In this document: positions 1 through 9,267 of the stretch, one piece after another
Layout: the number at the start of each line of letters is the position of its first letter
How positions within the stretch are numbered: the first letter of the stretch is position 1
DNA from: Methylosinus sp. PW1
Lineage (GTDB): Bacteria > Pseudomonadota > Alphaproteobacteria > Rhizobiales > Beijerinckiaceae
DNA: 51,322 nt
Assembly: GCF_000745215.1 (NCBI RefSeq)
Contig: NZ_JQNK01000003.1
Location: 1-51,322, forward strand
Direction of reading: 5' to 3'
The notes under the pieces: model-generated
Databases searched by the model: none
What the model was told of the DNA's origin: nothing
Seen by the model: only the letters and a program-made list of their open reading frames with translations
Made by a program: the position numbers and the translations under genes

Positions 1-140
1 ACTCGCAGCCCATCACGTATCCTGCTCAAAAAACCGGGTTCATGCCCTCATTTTGTCCGCGCACGCTCAGCCGGATAGTGCGAGCAAATTTCTGATGCGA
101 CCTCGCGGCGTCTGATCGTGCCCCGTTCGGGAGCACGCTT

Positions 141-326
141 TCCGGCCACTAGTCCTGCGACGCCTGCGATCAAGACATCGTCTCGCGTCGCGGCCGCCGC
201 GGCGACGCCGACGATCAAGCTCGCCGTTGAAACGATCCCGTCGTTGGCGCCGAGCACTGCGGCTCTTAGCCAACCGATGCGATCGACGAGGTGTCTCTCT
301 CTCTGTGCAAGTGAAGACGGCGGCAT
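141..326 (-). pseudogene. Truncated VIT1/CCC1-family iron/manganese transporter (5' part only)
   Basis: Reading left from 326, the protein starts [19 protein letters not shown] and continues through the first VIT membrane segment ([20 protein letters not shown]) to LVAG, about 62 residues. There it leaves homology at about position 141 and runs into unrelated sequence. The intact paralogue lies at 19465-20166 and is nearly identical over this stretch apart from the first ten residues. The truncation removes the cytoplasmic metal-binding domain and the remaining membrane helices, so the product cannot transport. VIT/CCC1 proteins move Fe(II)/Mn(II) out of the cytoplasm in characterised cases. 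I saw nothing identifiable in 1-140. Confidence 0.85.
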
Positions 327-482
327 TCGAAATACCTCGTTTGGGTTACCGAGTCATCACTCGATACGTTGAGCCTAGGGAGCCCTCGCCGCGGTGACAC
401 GGGGGCGTCATTCGAACAATTGAGCGCCCGACAAGGGGCGCTCTATGTTTCACCTCCGCAAACTCGGAGGCGACCGGCCTCG

Positions 483-516
483 TTAGCGAAGAATAGCGGG
501 AAGCAGCATCCGTTTG
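483..516 (-). pseudogene. 3' scrap of a cytochrome b561 gene
   Basis: The stop codon (483-485) and the last eleven or so codons match the end of the intact b561 gene at 20325-20885. The rest of the gene is missing because the IS66 end starts at 517. It is not functional and is useful only as a marker that the same b561-VIT gene pair once stood here. Confidence 0.7.
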
Positions 517-1012
517 GTAAGCGCTGTTTTTCTCCCACCTGTTTTGAGTGAGTGGGAGCGACGATAATCGGAGCGATAGGGGCTCCGACACATGTCGATT
601 TCAGAGCGTAAACATATGTCGGAGCCTGAAGCGGCTCCGACGCGGCGGATCGAGGTTTTCACGGGCGCGGGGCGTCGGAGGACGTGGGGCGCGGATCAGA
701 AGGCGGCGATTGTCGCCGAGAGCTTCGCGGAGGGCGCGAGCGTTTGTGAAGCGGCGCGGCGGCATGGTCTGACGCCGCAGCAGCTTTTTACGTGGCGTCG
801 TCAGGCGCGCAAAGAGACCGAGGCTCGCAAGGACGCAGGCGCGCCACCATTGTTCGTTCCCGCAATCATGCAAGGGCCAGCGCCGCGTCGCCGGTGAAGC
901 GCAAACGACGCGCCCTGCGCGCGGAAATCGATTCGGCGCCGACGATCGAACTCGAAGTCGATGGCGTCACGGTTCGGGTCGAACGCGGCGCGCAAACGTT
1001 CGTGATCGCCGC
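517..1012 (+). mobile_element. IS66-family element remnant (left end and tnpA)
   Basis: The IS66-type terminus GTAAGCGCTG begins at 517, directly after the b561 scrap. Only the left end and tnpA are present: at about 1005-1015 the sequence passes into an ISL3 transposase on the other strand, and neither tnpB, tnpC nor a right end was found nearby. It differs in end sequence and TnpA sequence from the IS66 at 10746-19289, so it is a separate family member. Confidence 0.75.
616..1010 (+). pseudogene. tnpA: IS66 TnpA (Orf1, helix-turn-helix accessory protein), frameshifted
   Basis: From the ATG at 616 (an in-frame ATG also lies at 592) the protein shows the IS66 Orf1 pattern: RRTWGADQKAAIVAESF, an HTH (GASVCEAARRHGLTPQQLFTW) and PLFVPA. 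A frameshift near 885-895 moves the conserved C-terminal strand (SAPTIELEVDGVTVRVERGA, TFVIAA) into the next frame. The frame is then cut at TFVIAA by the junction with the ISL3 remnant. In IS66 elements Orf1 is needed together with Orf2 for transposition, so this copy is inactive. Confidence 0.75.
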
Positions 1013-2439
1013 CACGACGGTGGCGCGGTCCTTTGTGACGCCGCTCGCGAAGGAAGCCAGGAGGCCTGGTTTTGCACGGTCGATCCAGCTGTCGAGGTCG
1101 TCGCCGGCTTTCTTGCGGATCATGGCTTGAAACGCGGCGACGGCGGCGCGTGCTTCGACAAGCGCAGGAACGCTGTCCTCAATTGCTGCGATTGTGAGTG
1201 TCTCCGTCTTGGACAACGCGTCTCGGCCACTTCGTCATCAGGCGCGCAATGGTCCTCGCCGAGGGCGTTCGATGCAAGCCAACCGCGTCCATCTTTTCCG
1301 AGCGGCGGCGCCGGCCCGCCCATTCTGGAGACGACGCGCAAGGATCCACGAAACCCGGCAGCTTGGAGACGTCGCCACAGTTCAGCGCCATTGTGACAGC
1401 CGGCGGCCCATTGCGCGTCGAGCCATGGAAGATGCGGCTCGAGTGAACTCTCCCGCGTATGGAAAACTTCCGAGCGCTGGCCACGCAGAATCTTTCGGAA
1501 CGAGCCCTGGCGACTATGGCCCGTCTCCCGCACGATCTCTTTGATCGACGCGCCGAGCTCGGCCAGCGCAAGAATAGCGGCGTTTTACTTCTTCGCGGCG
1601 CAGATAGCCCTCGTATTGAAGCTTCTCCGCGCGGTGAGCAGTGCCGGGTCGACGAGCGTCGCTCCGAGCGCGGATCGTATGCAGCGCATCGATTTACGCA
1701 CGGCGCCGAGGAAGGCGGCACTGGCGTTTTCCATCAGATGCCAGCGGTCGGCAACCTGAAGAGCGCCGGAAGCGCCCTGCTGGCGGCGAGCGCAAAGCCG
1801 CCACCGTGATCTCGCGCGACAATGGCTATTTGCCGCTGTCCGGCGAGCCATGCCTACGCTGTTGCCGGCTCCCGATCGCGTAACATCTTGATCGGACGAC
1901 GGCGCTCAAGATCGCAAATGATCGCCCCATAGCGCTGATTGCGTTTCCACGCCCAGTCGTCGATGCCGATTACGGTCGGCGGCGGCGGCGACGGCCAACC
2001 CCTGCAGCGCACGACCCGGAGCAGCGTATTAGCTGACCGGCATCATGAGGCGCCGGGCTAGACCCACAGCCGGTCGGCCGCCGAGCGCGAGGGCCAGATG
2101 ACGGACGACGTTTTCGAAGCGGGCGGTTCGCCGACGCGGGCAGCGATAATGTCATCACCGACATCGCTCGGTGAAAATGGATCGGCGACATGTCGGCGTC
2201 ACGCAACGGAAGCGCCGCGCGGTCAGGGAGATGCGAACCACGCGCCCCGCGAGCGGCAAATCCGAAAGCCGTCTCGAGTAGTGGCTGTGAACGCGCCTGG
2301 AAATCGAACCACAGTCCGGACATGTCCTCGTCGCGGCGATGGCGCGCGCCTCGATCGCCGTCATCGCACCCTCAATCGAAACGCTCTCGACGCGGAACCC
2401 TGACGGAATGATTGCCGAAGGACGCAGAACAGTCGTCAT
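1013..2439 (-). pseudogene. ISL3-family transposase, decayed
   Basis: Starting near 2439 (MTTVLRPSAIIP) the product has the ISL3 N-terminal zinc finger (CPDCGSISRRVHSHYSRRL, then CVTPTC) followed by RSIFTER. Later parts appear in different frames: VADRWHLMENASAAFLGAVR around 1700-1760 and SWIDRAKPGLLASFASGV plus DRATVVAAI around 1020-1100. At least three frameshifts are needed to join them. The final NGQTEGQ-type block is missing. A fragment of just that block from an ISL3 element occurs separately near 22.2 kb. Confidence 0.75.
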
Positions 2440-2618
2440 GGCGCTGATTCCCTGTGAAACCAGCGCCACTCGGCGCCGCAAGTGCATCAGAAGTGTGTCA
2501 GAGCCGTGTGTTGCCCCCCGATCGGCGCGGGGGCCACAATAATATACAGGAGCAATCAACGGCTTGGCTGCCTGACCCCTTGCCGATTGGGGGGTCAAAG
2601 CGTCGAGCCGATTCACAC

Positions 2619-3316
2619 CTAAAGCTTGCCGGACTTTTCGAACAGCTCATCGGCGTTCGACCAATTGATTGCCGATAGCACGGCTTTTACATAGTCCCCA
2701 GCCCTGGCGCCGTAGTCCATGTGATAGGAATGCTCGTACATGTCGAGGACGAGCAGCGGTTCGCCACCAGCGACGACCTGAGTGTGATCGCTCGCCCAGG
2801 AGTTGACGAGTTGCTTTCCACGCCGGTCGTTGGCGAGAACAACCCAGCCCGAGCCGCCGCCGAGCGCCTTGCCAATCCCGACGAATTCCGAACGCCAACG
2901 ATCGAAGGAGCCGAAGTCACGCGTGATCGCGCGGCCAATGCGGCGCCTGGCGCATTCGCCTCGCCGAGCCCGGCGAAATAGATCTCATGGAGGATCATGG
3001 AGTTCGTCGCGATCAACTCCTCGCGCTTCAGTCCGTTGATTTCGAATCCAGCAGCCTTGTCGAAGTCGAGCGCGGCGAGCTTCTCGGCGATGGCGTTGAG
3101 CCGCTTCACTGCGCCGATATAATTGTTCTCGTAATGGGAAACGAGAATCTTTTCCGACAATCCTTTGATGGTCTTGGGGTCGAAGGCCAGCGGCTTCGGC
3201 GTGTAGACGATGTTCTTCTTGGTGGCCGTAGGCTCTGCGGCCTGGGCCGACCCCAGCATTGCGGTCGCACCGGCTGCCGCGCCGAGGAATAGTCTGCGGT
3301 CGAATTCATTCGTCAT
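2619..3316 (-). pseudogene. chrC: Fe/Mn superoxide dismutase with Tat-type signal (chrC-like), frameshifted
   Basis: The N-terminus carries a twin-arginine signal (NEFDRRLFLGAAAGATAML...AQA), followed by the SOD N-domain with metal His (LVSHYENNYIGAVKRLNAI). A single frameshift near 2935-2945 separates this from the C-domain, which reads on as ITRDFGSFDRWRSEF, GSGWVVLANDRRGKQLVNSW, the metal motif DMYEHSYHMDYG and a stop at 2619-2621. Apart from the one indel the enzyme is complete. It follows chrB and chrA on the same strand; SODs called ChrC are known members of chrBAC operons (TnOtChr of Ochrobactrum), where they counter superoxide made during chromate reduction. The export signal suggests a periplasmic enzyme. 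The frameshift may be a sequencing error. Confidence 0.85.
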
Positions 3317-3337
3317 TTGCGTACTCCTTCGAGATGA

Positions 3338-4758
3338 TCACATACATTTCGCTATTTCGTGACAGCCCCCGCGCCCTTCGAAGGCCGCGCTCGCGGTCGC
3401 TGCCCCGACGACGAAGAGCAGAACGCCGCTCGCGGTGCAGACGACGAGCGTACGTGGAACGCCGAGATCGAATTTGAAGAGCGCCAGCGCCGCGACGATG
3501 GCCAGAAGCAGCGCCAACGCGTCGACGCTCCACGGCGCCGGACCTCGAAAGAGAAACCAAAGCCATGGATGGGGACGGCCTCGCGGAAAAGGATGTGGAC
3601 GGCGAACCAGATCGCGAGATTGAGGATCACGCCGACGACGGCCGCTGTGATCGCCGTCAGCGCTCCGGCGAGCGCCGCATCGCCGCGGAGCTTCTCGACA
3701 TATGGGGCGCCGAGAAAGATCCACAGGAAACAGGGAACGAAAGTGACCCAAGTCGTCAGCAGGCCGCCGAGCGCACCGGCAAGGAGCGGCGGCAGGCTTC
3801 CGGGGTCGCGATAGGCGGCGAGGAAGCCCACGAATTGCAAGACGATGACCAGAGGCCCCGGCGTCGTTTCCGCCATGCCGAGCCCATCTAGCATCTCGCG
3901 CGAGCCCAGCCAGTGGTAATTGTCGACCGCCTGCTGAGCGACATAGGCGAGCACGGCGTAGGCGCCGCCGAAGGTCACCATTGCCATCTTACTGAAGAAC
4001 ACTGCGATCCGGCTGAAGACGTCGTTGGGGCCGAGGCCGATTAGTAGGACAACGACCGGCGCGAGCCAGAGGACGAGCCAAAGCCCCGCGACCTTCACCG
4101 AGCTCCCGGCGGAAGATGGAGAATGCCGACGATCCGTGTCGCCGAGCAGGCTATCGTCCTTCGCACCGTGTCCCCCGCCGGAAAACTGCGGGAGTCCGGC
4201 CTTTCCGCCGAAATAGCCGATCAGGCCGGCGGAGAGGACGATGACGGGAAACGACGCATCGAAAAAGAAGATCGCGGCGAAGGCCGCGCCGGCCAATATC
4301 TTCAATAGGCGGTTTCGCAGCGCACGCCGACCGACGCGGATTACCGCCTGGACCACGATCGCCAGCACGGCCGCCTTGAGACCGAAAAACGCCGCGGCGA
4401 CGAAGCCGACCTTGCCGAAGACGACGTAAACGAGGCTCAACACCATGATCGCCGCCGCGCCGGGAAGGACGAATAGTCCGCCGGCCATGATGCCGCCTGG
4501 CGTTCCGTGCATCAACCAGCCGATATAGGTCGCGAGTTGCTGCGCCTCCGGTCCCGGGAGCAGCATGCAGTAGTTGAGCGCATGTAGGAACCGACCCTCC
4601 GAGACCCAGCGCCTCTCTTCGACCAGGACCTTGTGCATCAGCGCGATCTGGCCGGCGGGACCGCCGAAACTCAGAACGGCAATTCTTGCCCAGACGCGAA
4701 ACGCCTCTGCCAAGGTGACCTCGTGATCGACCTTCTCAATTCTTGCCGGCTCAATCAT
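3338..4758 (-). CDS. chrA: Chromate transporter ChrA (C-terminal frameshift)
   Basis: This is a long-chain CHR protein that exports chromate across the inner membrane. Both CHR halves are visible: half one with VLSFGGPAGQIALMHK, ALNYCMLLPGPEAQQLATY and HGTPGG; half two with MVTFGGAYAVLAYVAQQAV, GLGMAETTPGPLVIVLQFVG. About ten hydrophobic segments are present. The start overlaps the chrB stop by four bases (ATGA), so translation is probably coupled. After GFSFE the frame runs into Arg-rich nonsense. One base shift near 3545-3575 restores a normal ending (APWSVDALALLLAIVAALAL, then a last helix), so either the last helices are lost or there is a sequence indel. Without the shift the ORF ends at 3352; with it, at 3338. 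Confidence 0.9.
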
Positions 4759-5582
4759 GCGGTCTTCCCCGGTTTAGTCGCAGGCCAGTTGTGGGGTTCA
4801 TCCGTCGCGTCGCGGCACCAGCGGTAGAAGGCGTCGTAGAGCGCCATTCCAGCATCGAGCTGCTCGAGATCGTCCGAATACATGCGCGAGAGGCCCAGCG
4901 ACGCGGCGAGCAAACCCGGCGCCTCGGGGGCGATTTCCAGTCGCGCGGTGTCGGCGCCGCGCACGATGACGGCTAGGCGTCGAAGGGAATCGATCGTCAG
5001 GTCCCATTCGTCGAGCATAGTGTCGAAAGTGCAGCGCTCCCCCCGGTGGCTCCAGAACGCGCCTTCGATGTCGAACGCCGCTGCGCCGAAGCGCTCGGCG
5101 ACCGCCGAAACCTCCGCCGCGGCAACGAAGAGGAAGACTGCTTGCGGGTCGACGAAGCGTCGGATGAGCCATGGACAAGCGATGCGGTCGACCTTGGGAC
5201 GGGACCGTGTGACCCAGACGGTTCGCCCCTGCGGATCGCGCTTCGGAATTTTTCCTTCGGGAACGACCGCGCCGCCCGACTTGACCCACGCCGCATGTCC
5301 GCCGTTGAGCACGTCGGCGGAGGAGGCGCCAGCGTGACGCAACCAAGCCGCGACGCCTTCGGCCGATCCTTTGCCGTTCGCGTCCACCACGATGGCGGAG
5401 CGAGCGACGAATTCCGGCGCCCAGTCAGAAACCTCCGCCGCAGGCCGGCGTAAGGCCCCCGGCACGAAGCGAGGATCGGCGCCGTGTTCCTCCTCGGTCC
5501 GAACGTCGATGACCGCAGGGCAGTGTGCGACGCCGATGAGGCGCGCGAGCTTATCAGGAAAGATGGAGTTGATTGACGACAT
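4755..5582 (-). CDS. chrB: ChrB-type chromate resistance protein with degenerate rhodanese domain
   Basis: I chose the ATG at 5582 (MSSINSIFPDKLARL), which has AAGGG upstream; an in-frame ATG at 5633 is possible. Roughly residues 10-110 are rhodanese-like (AVIDVRTEEEHGADPRFVPGA, DVLNGGHAAWVKSG), but the catalytic-loop Cys is replaced (VVDANGKGS), so sulfur transfer is unlikely. The rest is the ChrB C-terminal domain (VTRSRPKVDRIACPWLIRRF, FDIEGAFWSHRGERCTFDTM, MALYDAFYRWCRDAT). ChrB proteins are chromate sensors or regulators of chrA, or auxiliary resistance proteins. This form lacks the N-terminal domain of the classic regulator, so an accessory role is more likely. The chrB stop overlaps the chrA start. 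Confidence 0.85.
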   Translation of the reverse strand: MSSINSIFPDKLARLIGVAHCPAVIDVRTEEEHGADPRFVPGALRRPAAEVSDWAPEFVARSAIVVDANGKGSAEGVAAWLRHAGASSADVLNGGHAAWVKSGGAVVPEGKIPKRDPQGRTVWVTRSRPKVDRIACPWLIRRFVDPQAVFLFVAAAEVSAVAERFGAAAFDIEGAFWSHRGERCTFDTMLDEWDLTIDSLRRLAVIVRGADTARLEIAPEAPGLLAASLGLSRMYSDDLEQLDAGMALYDAFYRWCRDATDEPHNWPATKPGKTA

Positions 5583-5830
5583 GGCGCGCCCTTGGTGGAA
5601 AACCGGACGCGATTCTTGGGCATGTCGCCTCATGGGGAGATCGCTTCCCCATGCCGTCGTTTACATCAAATCGGCTCCCGAATGTCAATATGACCGTGAC
5701 ACTCGAGCCGATGTTCGAAGCGTCGCGAGCCACGCAGTACGTGACGTCGATCGATCTGATTTTGCTTTCCGCCCCTCTCGAGTTCCGCTTTCCCGCGCGC
5801 TTCGGCATTTCGCTGGAGCGGATCGGTCAG

Positions 5831-8800
5831 CTACCGCGCGGCTTTGTCGTCGTCGCGACGTCCAATCGTCATTCGAATCGTCGCCGACATGCCGGGCTTT
5901 AACGAGAGGTCTGGATTTGGCGCCGTCACGACAAGGTCGTATCTCTTTGCCCCGTCTATGGTCTCTCGTGATAGCGCAAGCTGCGCCACCGTTCCATGAA
6001 ATGACTGATTGGACATCAAGTCCAAACTAAAGAGAACTTCGTCGCCGGGCCTCACCGCGTCGACCACTGCTTCAGAAACGCTCGCAACTATTTCGACGGC
6101 GCCGTGGTCTGCAGCGACAGTGAAAAGGGGCTCCGAAACTCCGTTGATGACTTCATTGCCCGCTACGACGGTCCGAGAAGCGACGATGCCGTCGATCGGC
6201 GCGATGATATCGGTGTTCTCGAGATTGATCTGTGCAACTCGAAGCGCTTGCTTCGCTCTCGCGACGGACGCTTCCTCGCGCAGCACTCGGGCTTTCCTCA
6301 GCTCCACCGCTCTCTGAGAGACCTCTAGCACATTCGCGGCAGTCGACCTGCGCACGGCGCGTTTCTGGTTGCGCGCATAGGCCGCTTGCGCTCGCGCCAA
6401 TCGCGCTCCGGCCTGCTCTCGCGAGCTATTCGCGAGCCCGAGGGCGGCCATGCCCTGCTCGACTATCAATCGATATGGCTGTGGGTCAATTTTCGCGCAG
6501 AGTTGTCCTCTCTTCACGAATTCGCCGACTTCACAATAAACGGCATCTATCGTTCCAGATACAGTTGCCTTGATCGGTGTCACGGTCACAGCAACGATGA
6601 CCGCGGGAGCGGTAACCGACGCCACACCTGAAGAGCGTAGGCCGTGGTCGATGCGACGGAAGTCGCGGCTTATCCAATAAGCCGCGCCGCCAGCAATCGC
6701 TAAGACGATGAGAAGGCTCGATGAAATTACCCAGAGTCGTTTACGATTCGGAACATTGTCGAGCGCATGTTCAAAACGCGTGTCGCCGTTCGCTCGCGTC
6801 ACGAGCAGTTTTCCGCCGCCCGCTCCATGCGCCTCACGGCCAAATTGCGCTGCGGCAGTTTCGTATATGTCTTCCTCCTGCAAGTTGTGAAGGTGCACGA
6901 GGGATTCGAGGGACTCGATGATCCGCTGCGCATCTCGGACCAGATAAGGTTCAATTTCATTCGGCCGCAGCCCCTCCGACAAGCGCTCGAGGAGCCTCGC
7001 CTGATGCAGGATTTCGCGATGGGCGCGGCTCATGGCGTTCAAGCCATGATCGTCGTTGAGGAAGCGTGAAACGCGTGGATAGATCGCGCCTTCGTCCTCC
7101 CGTTCATGTTTTACGACCACCGTCTCTACAATTCGATTCGCCTCGAGAATAAAGTCGACGGCGTCAGGCGCTTCGTCGCTATCCAGTGCGTCGGCGATCT
7201 GGCGAAGACGCTCGAGGCTTTTCTCTAGATTTTCGTGATCCTCACGCAGAACGCCCGACGCCGCCTCCGACATCGATGACTGATCGAAAACGCCGGATGG
7301 AGTGAGCGCCCGCAACGCGTTGAGAATCACGGCGACGTCGATTGCCTCCTGAATGAGCGCCCCCGCGACAGGCGTGACATAGCCGAACGCCGCGGCGATC
7401 ATCGTCACCCCGGACAGGGTCATTCCTGCAATCATGCTCTGCAAGGCGATCGCGCGCGTGCGTCGAGCGATTGCCACCGCCTCGGCGACACGATCGAGCC
7501 GATCAACGAGAATTACCGCGTCCGCCGCCTCGGATGAGGCGCTTGCGCCACGCGCGCCCATCGCCATGCCGACGTTGGCCGCGGCCAGGGCCGGAGCGTC
7601 ATTTATACCGTCGCCGACCATCAAGGTCGGAGCGATCCGCCTTTCAATGACGACGGCCTCGACCTTGTCGGAAGGAACACGTTCGGCGAGCACCGAGTCG
7701 AGATCGAGGGCCGCGCCGATCGTTTCCGCAGGCTCCGTGCGATCGCCGGTCACCATGACAATTCTCGCGACGCCAGCTCTTCGGAGCGCTTGAATTGCCC
7801 GCGGCGTTTCACGACGCAGTTCATCGGCGAACAGCAGGACAGAAATCACGCGGCCTTCCACGGCCACGAACACTGTGAGCGCTGAACGCCAGGACGCGCG
7901 CCGCACAGCTCGTCGCGCCCATTCCTCCAATCGCCCTTCGCCATGGACCGTTTGGAGGGAACCGACACTGACTCTTCGCCCTTCTATGACACCTTCCAAG
8001 CCAGAGCCCAAAACCTCGCGGACGTCTTCAGGCATCTGCAACGAGAGGCCTCGACTGCGCGCCGTCGCAACAATCGTCGACGCTAAGACATGATGCGAGG
8101 CTTGCTCGAGTGACGCCGCGAGCCGCAACGCCTCGTCGGGGACAGCCCCGGGCGCAGTCTCGATGGCGACTAGGCGGGCGCCGCCGACTGTCAAAGTGCC
8201 GGTTTTGTCGAACATCACAGTGCGGATGCGCGCGAGAGTCTCGAGTGGGCCGCCGCCCTTGACCAATATGCCGCGACGAGCAGCTTGCGACGTCCCCCCG
8301 ATAAACGCGGCTGGCGCCGCGAGGATCAACGGACAGGGCGTCGCCGCGACGAGGACGGCGAGCGCTCGGATCGGGTCGCCGGAAAACCACCAGGCCGCGC
8401 CAGCGACGCAAAGTGTGCTAGGCAGAAGAAGAAGCGCGTAATGATCCGCCATTCGGATAAATGGGGCTTTAGCGGTTTGCGCCGCCGTGACCATTCGAAC
8501 GATGCCTGCATAGGTGCTATCGCCAGCCCTAGCGGTCGCCTGCATCTCGAAGGTCTCGCCAGCGTTGATCGTGCCGCTGCTGACCGCTTCCCCCGCTTTC
8601 CGCATAACAGGAATAGGCTCGCCAGTGAGCGCCGCCTCATCGATCAGAGCGCTGGGGCTCGTGATTTGGCCATCGATCGGAACGACCTCGCCCGCGCGGA
8701 CTAGAATTTCGTCCCAGACAGCGATCTTGTCGATCGGCACATCCTCGATAGCGCTCGCGTTCTTACGATGCGCCAGACGTGGCGCGCGATCGATGAGGGC

Positions 8801-9133
8801 TTTCAGATCGCGCTCCGCACGTCCGACTGCGAAATCCTCCAGCAGATTGCCGCCGGCGTACATGATGGCGACAATCACGCCTGCAAAGTTTTCTCCCAGA
8901 GCCAAAGCCGCCGCCATTGAAATGAACGCAACGGCGTCGACCCCCATTCGACCGGCAAACAGATCGCGAATGATGGAGATCGCCAAGCTCCCAACGACTG
9001 GGACCGTTCCCGTGGCGAAGGCCCATTGCGCCAGTTCGACCTGTCCGACGAGCTTTGCCGCAAGTCCCACCACGAGTCCGGCGAGGGGGATCGCCAAGAG
9101 CGCGCGTCGAATGATCCGTTGGTCGGTCCACAT
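5831..9133 (-). CDS. P1B-type metal ATPase / hemerythrin-like / HlyD adaptor triple fusion
   Basis: One uninterrupted 1,100-residue frame. Residues 1-610 form a P1B ATPase without an N-terminal HMA domain: actuator TGE at 170-172, membrane metal site TPCPL at 265-269, phosphorylated Asp309 in DKTGT, HH at 347-348 in place of the usual His-Pro, GDGIND at 507-512. TPC plus a C-terminal hemerythrin-like domain (about 630-765: His633, HEREDE at 676, His705/710, HLHNLQEED at 747) defines the P1B-5 group, linked to Ni/Fe export (Nia of Sinorhizobium). Unusually, a membrane segment (798-820) and a complete HlyD-type periplasmic adaptor follow: lipoyl-like half GTIDAVYCEVGEFVKRGQ, alpha-hairpin 890-965, NTDIIAPIDGIVASRTVVAG, then a beta-barrel to 1092. 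The topology (cytoplasmic hemerythrin, helix, periplasmic adaptor) is consistent. Inference: metal export coupled to a periplasmic or outer-membrane path. Confidence 0.9.
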   Translation of the reverse strand: MWTDQRIIRRALLAIPLAGLVVGLAAKLVGQVELAQWAFATGTVPVVGSLAISIIRDLFAGRMGVDAVAFISMAAALALGENFAGVIVAIMYAGGNLLEDFAVGRAERDLKALIDRAPRLAHRKNASAIEDVPIDKIAVWDEILVRAGEVVPIDGQITSPSALIDEAALTGEPIPVMRKAGEAVSSGTINAGETFEMQATARAGDSTYAGIVRMVTAAQTAKAPFIRMADHYALLLLPSTLCVAGAAWWFSGDPIRALAVLVAATPCPLILAAPAAFIGGTSQAARRGILVKGGGPLETLARIRTVMFDKTGTLTVGGARLVAIETAPGAVPDEALRLAASLEQASHHVLASTIVATARSRGLSLQMPEDVREVLGSGLEGVIEGRRVSVGSLQTVHGEGRLEEWARRAVRRASWRSALTVFVAVEGRVISVLLFADELRRETPRAIQALRRAGVARIVMVTGDRTEPAETIGAALDLDSVLAERVPSDKVEAVVIERRIAPTLMVGDGINDAPALAAANVGMAMGARGASASSEAADAVILVDRLDRVAEAVAIARRTRAIALQSMIAGMTLSGVTMIAAAFGYVTPVAGALIQEAIDVAVILNALRALTPSGVFDQSSMSEAASGVLREDHENLEKSLERLRQIADALDSDEAPDAVDFILEANRIVETVVVKHEREDEGAIYPRVSRFLNDDHGLNAMSRAHREILHQARLLERLSEGLRPNEIEPYLVRDAQRIIESLESLVHLHNLQEEDIYETAAAQFGREAHGAGGGKLLVTRANGDTRFEHALDNVPNRKRLWVISSSLLIVLAIAGGAAYWISRDFRRIDHGLRSSGVASVTAPAVIVAVTVTPIKATVSGTIDAVYCEVGEFVKRGQLCAKIDPQPYRLIVEQGMAALGLANSSREQAGARLARAQAAYARNQKRAVRRSTAANVLEVSQRAVELRKARVLREEASVARAKQALRVAQINLENTDIIAPIDGIVASRTVVAGNEVINGVSEPLFTVAADHGAVEIVASVSEAVVDAVRPGDEVLFSLDLMSNQSFHGTVAQLALSRETIDGAKRYDLVVTAPNPDLSLKPGMSATIRMTIGRRDDDKAAR

Positions 9134-9267
9134 TATCGCTCTCGTTCATCCCATCAATGCGCAATTGAGCTCTCGTCCCGCGTCCATGACTTTCCGGCGC
9201 TGCACTGGTTTCGGTCGCCATCGTGCCGGCCCAGCTCTCATTTGCGCTCGCGGCATCGCCGTTTTGG

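Larger units (their letters stand above)
141..516. repeat. Direct repeat copy 1 (VIT 5' part + intergenic + cytochrome b561 tail)
   Basis: This 376-bp stretch matches 19984-20358 in the same orientation. The VIT part is almost identical and the intergenic and b561 parts are more diverged, with small indels. It ends exactly where IS66 sequence begins (GTAAGCGC at 517). Shared landmarks include CGATCCCGTCGTTGGCGCC, GAGCCTAGGGAGCCCTCGCC and the terminal TCCGTTTG. Confidence 0.9.
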
